Below are positions 52,501 through 62,339 of a stretch of 64,000 nucleotides of DNA, piece after piece. Both the position numbers and the translations under genes were made by a program. Each line of letters begins with the position of its first letter. Within the stretch, counting starts at the first letter, position 1. The notes under the pieces are model-generated. The model had not been told where the DNA came from. It did no database searches and saw only the letters and a program-made list of their open reading frames with translations. Source of the stretch: Paratinospora sagittata (taxonomy: Eukaryota > Streptophyta > Magnoliopsida > Ranunculales > Menispermaceae); the NCBI GenBank assembly GCA_035771175.1, contig CM069593.1, positions 42,655,741 to 42,719,740 of the forward strand, written 5' to 3'.

Positions 52501-54332
52501 TTGTCCTGGGTTTGTTATTTATTAGGATGATGTTTCCACTTACTTTGTTTTTCTTCAGATTATTTTATTGGTTTGTGAACTCATCACATCTTTCATGTGA
52601 TGTTTATTTTCCTTGAAAAAACAAAAAACAAAAAGGGGAAACCAAACAAAACAACACTAATACATAATTACATACATATTGAAAGAATGTTTCAAGTGGT
52701 TTTCTTGGGTATACTCCCCCACAGCAACCTTTTTTTTGTTAATAAAGTCTTAGTTCAGTAGTCTTTTCATCTTTTGTCAAATGTTTCAATACACATACAT
52801 ATACATATATACAACCTACGTTAAGAGATCCAACATGCATATCCTTTTTTATTTTATCTTTATTTTAGATTTTGATGAATAACATGAATGCCCATGATGA
52901 TATACAGATCAAGAAAGCAGAAAACTCTTACTGCATCATTTCCTTGCTCATGGTCATTTACAAAGATCGTGAAAAAAAAAAAGTCCAACAAAACAAGGCT
53001 GACATGAGTGTATACCAAAGAAAGCCATATGAAACATTATCCTAGTATGATTATAACCTACAGCTATTGACTTGATTAAATTGTCATAAAGCATCAATAG
53101 GATAACGTTGATGACAAGGTCCACTGAAAGTCGGGCCATGTTTTAACTAGTTCAATAAGCCCAAGAGAATGTTAGACAGGGCACTCTTGAGCAGTTATTG
53201 TCATGCCATCCTTTATTCAACCTTGGATGTAATAGAAACGGACAAGATAATCATTTAAAAAAAAAAATGCAATCATGACTAGTCCCAAGCTAGATAATGC
53301 ATATAACAGTGAAGAAGGCAACCAAAAGATCTGAAAAATAAAAAGGTTAAGATTTCACAAAAAAAAGCACATGAAAATGCATGTCGAAGAACATAAAGGA
53401 ATATCGAAAATTATCATACTTGAGGAAGGAAAATCATTGGAAGGAGGCAGAGAAGCAACTCCAACTGCACACATCTTGTGCATGAGCTCCACTTGTCTCT
53501 CAAGCAATTTATTAAATACCATTATCTGGTGCTTCACCATCAATCGAACATGGTACGCCTTGAAAAATTCTCGATTCTCTTCTTCTAGCTTCTGCCAAAC
53601 TGAAAAGAGAGAAGACAGGAAGAGAACATATTAGATCAAATAAAATAATAAAAAAGAATTAGACACCATGTATTGGCAAATGAAGTTCCCTAACACTGGC
53701 ACATCTATATAGTCTTAGTCATATTTACACCTATATGAATAGGTCTAATTACATATTCTAACACATAAGTTGCTATTGCAAGTTAGCTGATTTTTTAGCT
53801 TCGTGACGAATTTAAGCAAACAAAAAAACCATAATTTATTAATACATCAGCACGTTGCTACTCTACAAGGTACCCAAATTTGAGGTTCGTCATAATTTAA
53901 GTAGATCACAAAGCAAGACGGAAAGAAAAAAATTCAAGCAAAATAAATCAGGAGCATTAATTAGTAAATGATACGTTGATTATGATAATTACCAAGTTCA
54001 GTAAAACCAGGCTCTATTTTTGCCCGAATCAAAAGGGTCTCCATTGCTTCTTTCCGGCTCATGTACAGTTGAATACATCTCTCAACAAGATTTTGCACCT
54101 AAAATCAAACAAATAGGAATGTTAGAGAAGAAAAAGCCTTATAACAATGGAAACTAATCAGGAATCTGCCTGACAGTGAGCAAAAACTTAATTATGTAAA
54201 CTGCTCGTAACTCTCACCAAAGCATCAAGAGCATAAGATTACATTTGAGTTGATTAATAAATATGTATAATCAAAGCATATATTCAAATATCTACACTGT
54301 CTCAGAAACATTAATCCAAATGAGACTTGCAT

Positions 54333-54373
<41 letters not shown>

Positions 54374-54796
54374 AAAAATTAATGAAACTTCCAATTGCTC
54401 ACTCTGTAAAGCACAAGCAATTTGATGCAGTGCTTTGATTTTATGAATATAGGACATACCATGTTTCCACACCCTTTAATTAGCTTGTAATCACCATTAA
54501 ATAAAGTCAAAAGATCGAAAATTTAGAATTTTCACTAAACTTCGGTCCCCTTAAGATTCAAAATTAAGTCGAAGAAGTTCAATTCGATTGGGAGAAATCT
54601 AAGAGTTATTCAATTAATACCCAAAGAAAGATGCGCAAAGCATCTTAATCTTTTAAACTGCATCAAACTAGACAGAAACCTAAAAGATACCAAGAAACTT
54701 AAAAGCACAATAGCAAGAATTTGAGAAGGATCAAAATTGCCTCACCACTTGTATATCTTGGCATGATACCACCCTTTTAGCCTCTCCACTAGACAT
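49434..54796 (-). CDS. Plant-specific A_thal_3526 / TIGR01589 domain protein (5 exons)
   Basis: It encodes a 299-residue protein of unknown function. Coding exons in minus order: 54796-54746, 54098-53993, 53599-53420, 50079-49600, 49516-49434. All junctions are GT-AG and the sum is exactly 900 nt including TGA. The N-terminal ~70 residues after MSSGEAKRVVSCQD carry the plant-specific domain (VQNLVERCIQLYMSRKEAME, AKIEPGFTELVWQKLEEEN, FFKAYHVRLMVKHQI…LLERQVELM). The remaining ~210 residues are low-complexity and polar. Family members are sometimes mislabelled 'angiotensin-converting enzyme 2' in databases; nothing here supports that. The gene is convergent with the AGD11-type gene. Confidence 0.9.
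49600..50079 (-). CDS. TIGR01589-family gene, coding exon 4 (polar low-complexity)
   Basis: It encodes HQAPSFYVSEHTVPASRLDD and the long polar segment up to SDLASGFYQSS. The acceptor is TGTTGCAG and the donor GTGAGC. The ATG at 50026 inside it is not the gene start. Confidence 0.9.
50080..53419 (-). other. Intron 3 of the TIGR01589-family gene, with LTR-like scraps
   Basis: This 3.3-kb intron is AT-rich. An ATATGGGATGTGACA terminus near 50935-50951 and an ACCCGATGTGGGA block near 52020-52033 look like LTR or TRIM pieces, the latter in opposite orientation to those in the AGD11-type intron 1. No coding domain is recognisable. Confidence 0.4.
53420..53599 (-). CDS. TIGR01589-family gene, coding exon 3 (domain end)
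   Basis: It encodes VWQKLEEENREFFKAYHVRL through MHKMCAVGVASLPPSNDF. The acceptor is TTTTCAG and the donor GTATGA. Confidence 0.92.
53993..54098 (-). CDS. TIGR01589-family gene, coding exon 2 (domain core)
   Basis: It encodes VQNLVERCIQLYMSRKEAME through IEPGFTEL. It follows a TTTTAG acceptor. The donor GTAATT leaves phase 1. Confidence 0.93.
54337..54372. repeat. (GA)n microsatellite in intron 1 of the minus-strand gene
   Basis: Eighteen uninterrupted GA units lie upstream of exon 2. Confidence 0.95.
54746..54796 (-). CDS. TIGR01589-family gene, coding exon 1
   Basis: ATG at 54796-54794 opens MSSGEAKRVVSCQDIQV. The donor is GTGAGG at phase 0. Confidence 0.85.
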
Positions 54797-55640
54797 TTTT
54801 AGGATCAAATTGCTAATATGTAGTTGAACAAGAGTACGAACAGCACTAAAACACAATTGAAAAAAACATGAAATAGATAGATGACCTTTAAAACAAATAA
54901 AAACAAACAAACCTGTCAAATAGGACAGAGATTTCAAATAATTATCAAGAGATAAACATGAATTGAAAACAAGCCAGAAACAAAAGATCTTAGGACTCAA
55001 AAAAAAAAAAACAAAAAGAAGAAGAAGAAGAAGAGATCACCAGATTAAGCAAAGCAATGGAATCGGAAGCAGTATTAACGATAAAAACCAAGAAATTTAT
55101 ATGTAATTCGAGAAAGAAGAAAACGAGGAAACCCTAGAACAAGAAATCAAAAAAAAAAGAAAAAGAAAAAAAAAGATGAAGAAATTCCAAGTGATCAGTA
55201 GGAAAAAAAGAAAAGAAAAAGGAACATATCAAAAAATAGAAAGAGAAGGGAAATCAAAATACCAGAGGGTGGGTTAGTGAATTCTAGCTCAAAATATTCG
55301 AGAAACTTCCGTTTTTGATCAATTGATGAGATTTGCAAGAACGAGCAGATGCAATAATACTAGTACGTTAAATAACGGAAAAAAATAAATAAAAGTTAAG
55401 ATTCTTCGGTTGATATATACAGTGAATGAATTAGAAGTTAGAAGTATACACGAATACACACAATCGAACTGAGCTCTGTTTCTTACCTTTGTATCGAAGA
55501 AAAGCGATGGCAGACTCGTGCGCCTTGTATTTGTTTCTGAAGTCCAAGTAACTGTAGATGCGTCCGGCTTCAACTCTAACTTGTTCTCATAGTTATTATA
55601 AACCTCTACTGGGCATAACGTTCGTATGTGCTCAACTGTC
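54797..55640 (-). other. Presumed 5' UTR and UTR intron of the TIGR01589-family gene
   Basis: On the minus strand a donor CAAAG|GTAAGAAAC lies at 55486/55485 and an acceptor GTGTTTTAG lies just before 54845. They define a noncoding exon of about 150 bp (upper end near 55640) and a short leader 54845-54797 before the ATG. The intron is purine-rich on the plus strand (55005-55260). Transcript ends are inferred. Confidence 0.45.
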
Positions 55641-56070
55641 ATAAAATTACGTTCCTAAACGTAATCTCGATATTCGGCACCGACAAAATCTCAATCAGCT
55701 ATTTGTTATAAAAGATATTGTGTGTGTAATGTTTGTAGAGGTTTAAGAGCAAAGTTGTCTTTTTCTAATAAAACCATCAGAATATTAGTAAAGACATATT
55801 TTTCTAAAAAAGCATGTAAGTAGAAAAAAATATATTATATTACAGTGCTACATATAATGCTCTTGTGTCACTAAAACTAAATATAGGGTGCATTAGTGAG
55901 AATTAATTTATTGATTTATAAGTCTTTTATCATAATTATTTTTTTATGTATCATTTAATCCTTTTTCTATCTTCCTTTTCCGAGCTTAGGACTGGTAATG
56001 AAAATATTATTTAATGTATGAAATTTCTAACGAAAATAGTAATTGATGTTAGTTATATAAAAAGAAATTC
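55641..56070 (-). promoter_or_regulatory. Presumed promoter of the TIGR01589-family gene
   Basis: AT-rich upstream sequence between the presumed 5' UTR and the foldback element. No specific box was identified. Confidence 0.3.
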
Positions 56071-57430
56071 TAATATACATCCCACTAAACTACTATTCTT
56101 ACCCACTTGCTAATTTGATCCGCCTAAATTTTAATGCTAAGTTTACCCACTAAAAAAACCCTTAAACTACTTCTCATACCCACCACAATCCCCATCTTCT
56201 TCTTTGTCTCCCAAAACCCTAACCAACGTGATTTCTCTTCTTCTTCTTCTTCTTCTTCAACTCGCACACTAAGCCAATCCCCCCATTTTCAACTTGAGAA
56301 AGATTTTGCCATTATTCAAACTTATTGATTTGGTAAAAAAATATACATGTTTTGATAACATTTTTCATTCCACACATATTATCCATGTGTTTTTGTGTAA
56401 ACAAAATCTCGCCGAAAACTCGTCATCGCCATTTCTATGGTGAGCTCCGATGATCGGTTTGATCAAACAATGTCAAACCGATTGAATCGATTTGGCCCTT
56501 TTCAACCGAACCAAAGAAAAATTGCATTTTTTCAGTTATTTTTATTTATTTTTGGTAAATAAATCACTTAACCATTTTTTTTGTATATTGTATGTAGATA
56601 TGGTAAAGACACACAATATCACTTCAAATAAGCAAAGTGCCTCATACACTCGGCCAAACGACATTGGCTAGGAAACAATAACTTGCTTCATATAGTTTAT
56701 AACCATCTCTAACTCAATTAAATTGGTTGACTTGACTCTTCATTTTGAAAAAAATATAATTAATCAAATAATAACCTAATAACATCATAAACCACATCAA
56801 ATGAATCTCAAACACATAACATAGAAATTAACATAGTTAAATATTCAAAAAATCCAAAAATATGTGGTTTGGTCACGCATTCGCCCTCCGTGGCCGAACC
56901 AAAGTATTTAGTTCGACTACACAAGATCGAATCGAAGCATTCGATTTGTCCAAACAGGGTCGAACAGAACACTAAAGTTTGGCCTTGTGTTGCTAAACCG
57001 AACACTTTGGTTCTGCCGTGCAAGGCCTAACCAAAGCACGATTTTTGAGGAAAAAAGTTTTAACCCATAAAATAAATAAAAAATTCATCATAGATTGATG
57101 TGTGTTGTCATCCAAACTTGAATCTGTTGTCATAGTGCTTCCAAAATGTGTTGATGATTAGAGTTTTTGAATGCCCTAACTTTGGTTTTTACCACACTAA
57201 AAAAAATAATAAAATAAGATTCAAAACATGCGTAGAATATTTAGGAGGAAGAAAATGTGTAGAGTGAAAGGAGATTGAAAATGGGAGAAGATGAAGATGA
57301 AAATGGTGGTGGGTAACGTTAATAAGTGATTTGGAGAGGAATGGGAAAACAACTTAGTGTAGGATCATTGTTGTTCTTGCGCCATCTCATACATTTTGAG
57401 CGTATACCCACTTGAAAACCTTCACCCTTT
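56070..57430 (-). mobile_element. Foldback Mutator-like non-autonomous element, copy 2
   Basis: CT-rich arms face each other (CCCATCTTCTTC…AAACCCTAACC at about 56185-56230 and the mirror image at about 57240-57320). The core contains short diverged inverted repeats built on GGCCGAACC/GGTTTGG (56860-57045) and a hairpin at about 56450-56500. On the minus strand TTAGGGCATTCAAA (about 57165) matches copies 1 and 3. A (TTC)n tract lies at about 56237-56258. Exact ends and the TSD are unresolved. Confidence 0.5.
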
Positions 57431-57895
57431 TATGTACATGTATTAGGTTCGTACCCTAATTTGACAAGTTAGTCTTAGAAACCTTGATATCGTCTTTTAA
57501 AAGGAAGGTAACTAAAACTAGGAATCCATAAAGGAGGAGGAGGAAGGGGTTCATATCATTTATTATATATTGAGATGTGTAAAATACGGATATCCAATGA
57601 ATGTAAAGGGGTAATTATACATGTAATTATAATTTTTATAGTTAAATTAACATTCTCTATTTTTTCCTTGTTCTTTTTTTCCTTAAATGCCTTTTGTGCT
57701 TCTTTCATTAATTTGCATTAACTTATATAACTCTGTCAAGCTACTTTTAGTTTGAAAGTGATATCTCTTCTTATTAGTATCAAGATTAGATACCATATTA
57801 ATAGAAATCTTCTTATTAATGAAAATAACAATTGCCCAGCTACCAAAAATTATCTTTGTATTGCTCATTATGGGCTTGGTGTTAAATGATAATGA
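57431..57895. other. AT-rich spacer between elements
   Basis: No feature recognised. Short ORFs are without resemblance to known families. Confidence 0.5.
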
Positions 57896-58625
57896 GCAGT
57901 GAAAATAAGGAAAAAGGGTCCGACTATTTTCACCCACCCTTTTCAATCTCTTCACTCACTTACTCTTTTCACCCACCCCACATTATTCCCTTCACATTTT
58001 CAAACCCCAATGCCCTATTCCATTTCTCTCTCTCTCGTTTCTTCTCTTCTCATCTCTGTTGATTCACGATTTCTTCAAGTTTTTAGGGCATTCAAACGAT
58101 TAGAACACCGCTAGGAAGGTTTATGAGCAACTTTCCCGCGGAATCTTGCAAGGAAATCGTGTTATTTAGGGTTTTGGAGGCCTAAAAAAAAAGTGATTCA
58201 AGAACTCGAAGTGACCAAATCGGTAAGTAAATCTTGATTTTTTTCAAGTTTTAAGTTGATTTGAATGCTACATTGTTGGATTGGAATGTTTTTGTGCAAA
58301 GAAAATGGTTGAAAATGGTGAAATAGAGACAATGGAAATGGGTACCAGAACCATTCTGCACAACGAAATTGCAACCGTCCGAGACGGTTGAATGTGTGTC
58401 CGCCCTTGACAGGTCGAACAAGTAGGACAAATGCTCTCTGTTCAACCTGTTAGGGGCGGACACACACGAAGACGTCTGACTCTGACAGGTCAGACAAAGA
58501 GCATTTGTCCGTTCCACTGAGGTCGGACAGAGCATTTTTTGGGTTTTTAAATTTTTTTTGTTTTTGTTTAAGCTAAATATCAACTATTTGTCCTAATTGC
58601 ATAGTTTTTTGTATGTATTTTGCTA
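57896..58625 (+). mobile_element. 5' region of a gene-carrying MULE-like element (copy 3)
   Basis: A CT-rich CACCCACCC leader is followed by TTTTTAGGGCATTCAAAC (about 58080), the block shared with copies 1 and 2. A region of nested short inverted repeats built on GTCCG/CGGAC and GACAGGTC (58370-58530) follows. Here, unlike in copies 1 and 2, a protein-coding region follows directly. Assignment to MULE-like rests on architecture and cargo; no transposase is visible. Confidence 0.5.
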
Positions 58626-58636
58626 TTTTGATAGAC

Positions 58637-59077
58637 ATGCCGCCAAAAACAAGGAGAGGTCGTTCGGAAGAGCAAAGCTCGCAAAGAAGAAGGCTGACGA
58701 CCTCGGAGAGAAGAAAACGGCTTGAGTTACCGCCGCCACCCCCTGTTATACATGAAGAAGAAGAGTAACACTCTGAAGAAGAACTTGTGCAGGTTGGGGT
58801 GGAGGGAGAAGGAGACAATGGACTATTGAAGGGTTCTTGCCCCGGGCGACCTACTGATCCTTCAGTCCTCACCCATTTCAAGGGACACGTAGCATACTAC
58901 ATGTGGCAAAATCAGTTATATCACTCTCATAATTTAATTTAAATTCCATTGAGGTTATGATTAAATTTAAATATTGGTAGATTCTTATAATTTTTTCTTT
59001 ATTCGCATAGAAACGAAATATGCAAAAGTGTCGAAACCAAGGGGCAAAGTTAGCTTCTTAGGACCTCAGTGAACATC

Positions 59078-59136
<59 letters not shown>

Positions 59137-60838
59137 ACAAACATTGGTCTTCATCATTTGGTGGCTTGTAATTATAGTTGTGCCAACAAGCCGTTGATAG
59201 CTGCTTTCGTGGACGGGTGGCAACCAGAGACTAATTCATTTCACCTACCATTCGGTGAAATGACCATTACACCGGACGATGTAATGGTCTTGCTTAGGAT
59301 TCCAACATTAGGCAAGACAGTGAATGAAGATGCACTGAGCAATGCAGAAACAGTGATCATACTTCAAGAAGCTTTGGGGGTTTTGACTCGAGGGGCATTT
59401 GATGAGGTGAATAAGAAGATAGGTCAATCGGTTTGATTGGATTGGTTGCTAAAAAAATTTAGATCGAAGCTTCTAGGAAACCAGCAATATCATTCGGTCG
59501 GGCATACAACGAGAGCATATCTATTATTCCTCATAGGTTGCACTCTTTTCACGGACAAGAGTGGTACACAGGTGAACATAATTTACTTGCCATTGTTGAT
59601 GAATCTGGATGAGGTGGGGAATTTTGCATGGGGAGCTGTTTGTCTGGTGAATCTGTATCGTCATTTGGGATGTGCCACAAGATATCACGTGCAACAGATT
59701 GCGGGCTACATGACATTACCGGAGTTATAACTATTTCAATCATTTTGGTTTAAACTTGACATAGATATGCTTGTGTTATAGTATTTGTTGGTTTTATGTT
59801 TGGTAGGCATGAATATACGAGCACTTCCCCTTTGTTAGACCGCACGTAAATCGTGGATATAAGAACAACCTCCCATGTTACAAAGAACAAGGTCTAGTGG
59901 AAGATTACATTGAAGTTCTACGTGAGACAATTGATGATCTTCACGTAAATCAAGTAAATGCTACTCTTTTAAATTAAGTTTAATATATACAACACATCAA
60001 TTTATATCTTAGGTCTTTATTATTTTGTTCAGGTTGCATGGGACCCTTACACAGACTGTAGAGTCGAAAGCCCTCTACATTACGTGACATTTTATACCTC
60101 ATGCATAAAGTTCTTTGATGTGGTCGAGCCCTACCATCCCGACAGAGTTCTGCGTCAATTTGGACATGTACAGAAGATCCCACGTCCTCCTATACGTCAT
60201 GTTCGAGCTGAGAGGAGTGCTAGAGGACGTGATTACAACGTCCATCACATGTTCATTGATCAGTATTGGGAGAGTTGGGACTACCATTTGTTATAAGTGA
60301 CTGCACGAAGGGAACAAGTTTCTAATTCATTGGATGTTTTACCAGAATATCTTGAGTGGTTTGAACAAATTTCACATCCAAAGGTGCAGAACCCTGAATA
60401 TCGACTATCCACTCAAGTGCCAACTTCAACGGAGAATATGAAGATTTTGGTAATAAATCAAAATCTATAGAACATTATTAATATTTTTTATTTTATTATA
60501 TTTGGCATTAATTGATCTTTTGATTTCAAAGGGAGCGTGATAACCAAGGTCTAGCGATGCTAAGGTCCTTGAGAGCAACTCAAGGACCTGAGACATCAAT
60601 TGATGATATGTTTCGAGGGATTGACGGCATCATCATTGTTTTAGCCGGCACAAGCATCAATGAAGAAGAGGAACTAACCGAAGAAAAACGAGACCAAACT
60701 CCAGTTCTCCATTTCGAAAACCCGTCACAAACTCCAATTATACACTTTGAATGTGGTGAGAGCTCGCGCGGAGTTGAAGAAGATGCACTTGCCGAAACGC
60801 GTACCATTCGATTACGAATTCGAAGAAGACAAGAATAG
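58637..60838 (+). pseudogene. Plant mobile domain (MAIN-like / PMD) gene, transposon-borne and decayed
   Basis: ATG at 58637 gives MPPKTRRGRSEEQSSQRRR, a stop after EEEE, then GRPTDPSVLTHFKGHVAYYM, the entry motif of PMD proteins. The main domain is at 59140-59730: LIAAFVDGWQPETNSFHLPF, GEMTITPDDVMVLLRIPT, then FLIGCTLFTDKSGTQV and FAWGAVCLVNLYRHL. Further exons give YEHFPFVRPHVN (about 59815-59850), VVEPYHPDRVLRQFGHVQ (60118-60171) and a C-terminal tail (60557-60838). A TGA at the start of the YEHFP exon, a stop after DYHLL and a GA repeat tract at 59080-59134 break it. Host MAIN/MAIL proteins are nuclear; this copy looks like transposon cargo. Confidence 0.85.
59080..59134. repeat. (GA)n microsatellite inside the PMD coding region
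   Basis: A 55-bp uninterrupted GA tract lies between SVNIPRE-like codons and VTNIGLHHLVACNYS, inside what should be an exon. In frame it would encode alternating Arg-Glu. Confidence 0.95.
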
Positions 60839-61299
60839 ACTTGATGTTTTTTGTTTTTTTTAATTTTGGATCAGCATATTTTTTGATCTTTTGTGTAATG
60901 AATTTTGAACTTCAACAAACAATTTCATTAATGCCAATGAACAAAAAATTACAAGTATTACATTTGTTGTAAGTTAAAAAAAAAAAAAATAATCCTCAGC
61001 AATTGTTTCTATGGTTGCTACATTGTGAACTATACCAGTAAAATGTAAAATCCTATTCAGGTATGGGGTGTCTCAACCCTTAGTGCATGATAAATGGTAC
61101 TTCACCCAATTTGCAGCAATGGGTGGTACTGGACTTGTCGGGGTCAAAATAACATGTCAATGAACAATTATCAATGTTAATCATCTAGACAAGACAAATA
61201 ATTGATTTCTATACATTTACAAGTATAACACAATACATAATATATTTATACTTGCACAAAGTGGCATTCACTCACGAACTTCATAACAAATAGTCGTCT
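60839..61299. other. Spacer between the convergent PMD and OTU relics
   Basis: AT-rich sequence with no recognised feature. Both relics point towards it. Confidence 0.5.
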
Positions 61300-61705
61300 C
61301 TACGATGCCGAAACAGGTTCACTCCTTAATGGAAGAAATGTTAAACATTGTTGAGCTGAGATAAGTACAAATGTTAGGTTGTACTTACTTGCAATCAAGT
61401 GACCCATCTCAAGCATTGTCATCCAAGTACGTGACGGTGCTGGGGTCTCATGACAATCAAGTGCCTTCGCGATTTCATAAACTCTGCTACTATAATGAAA
61501 AATGACCCCGTAGTGATCCTTGAAACGCATGAGTTCCTCTAAGAGCTCTTACCTAACCCTTTTTCATTCACCTTCCCCATAACCCAAAAAAATGGCAACT
61601 GCTCGATAACCACAATGCCCATCGGCTTCTACATCTTTCACTTGTTGGATGTAAGCATTCAGAGAAGCTGAAAATTGATTTATATACTTGTGTGAGTCGG
61701 GGTTC
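61300..61705 (-). pseudogene. OTU-like cysteine protease relic (MULE cargo type)
   Basis: On the minus strand from about 61705: NPDSHKYINQF, then VKDVEADGHCGYRAVAIFLG with the OTU catalytic DGxC (Cys in DGHC), then YGEGE and a TGA where W is expected, a second stop four codons later, and then ELLEELMRFKDHYGVIFHYS. It continues AKALDCHETPAPSRTWMTML, MGHLIASKYN and TFLPLRSEP. The WMTM.EMGHLIA and TFLPLRS blocks are typical of OTU proteins found near plant MULE-like elements (from memory). The catalytic His region beyond is not identifiable. It faces the PMD gene tail to tail. Confidence 0.7.
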
Positions 61706-62339
61706 CTTGTCCTGTAACGTTACCGGACACACCCTTATAAAAAAAAGTATAATAATTTATTAAAACTCAAGAAAAATATATATATAATTAAGATGACAAT
61801 AAGATCAATCATGTATGTTGAATTGAATTTTTTTTAATAGAATAAATGCAATAAGAGCATGAGAAAATCAATACATAAGTGAAGAGTGAAGGATCTTTAA
61901 TGACTCGGTCTCTCTCGTTGTTAGAGTGTGGGAGGCGGCTCACTTTCATGTATCTTCATGGGTATCAGTTTGTAAATTGTCATTAGGTTATAGTCTTAAT
62001 GACTGCCTCAGAGGCTGCAATGTTATTTCATGCAGTTAACTGTTATTATTTTTTTTTGTACTTATGGTGAATTGGTTACTATGTAAATATTCAAAGATAA
62101 ATGAATTCTTCAGTTTCTTACCATAAGCACTTCTATATATATATATATAGGAGGGCTTATGGTAACTGCAGATTTGATCTGATGGGTACGTTGGGCATAT
62201 GACTAATAAGGAATTTAGCAAGTTTAGTAAGATATTGAATTTTATTTAATTTATATATAAATATTCCACTTTCTTTAAAAAGGTGCAACTTCTTTATTAT
62301 TATTATTATTATTATGAGTCAATTATTATCACGTTACAT
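61706..62339. other. AT-rich gap with microsatellites
   Basis: It contains a (TA)n tract at about 62136-62148 and an (ATT)n tract at about 62293-62316, immediately upstream of the Gypsy fragment. No gene was seen. Confidence 0.7.

Noticed and set aside
55319..55642. 107-codon minus-strand ORF as a gene
   Set aside because: Lies in the presumed 5' UTR, reads through a good GTAAGA donor, and has no domain.
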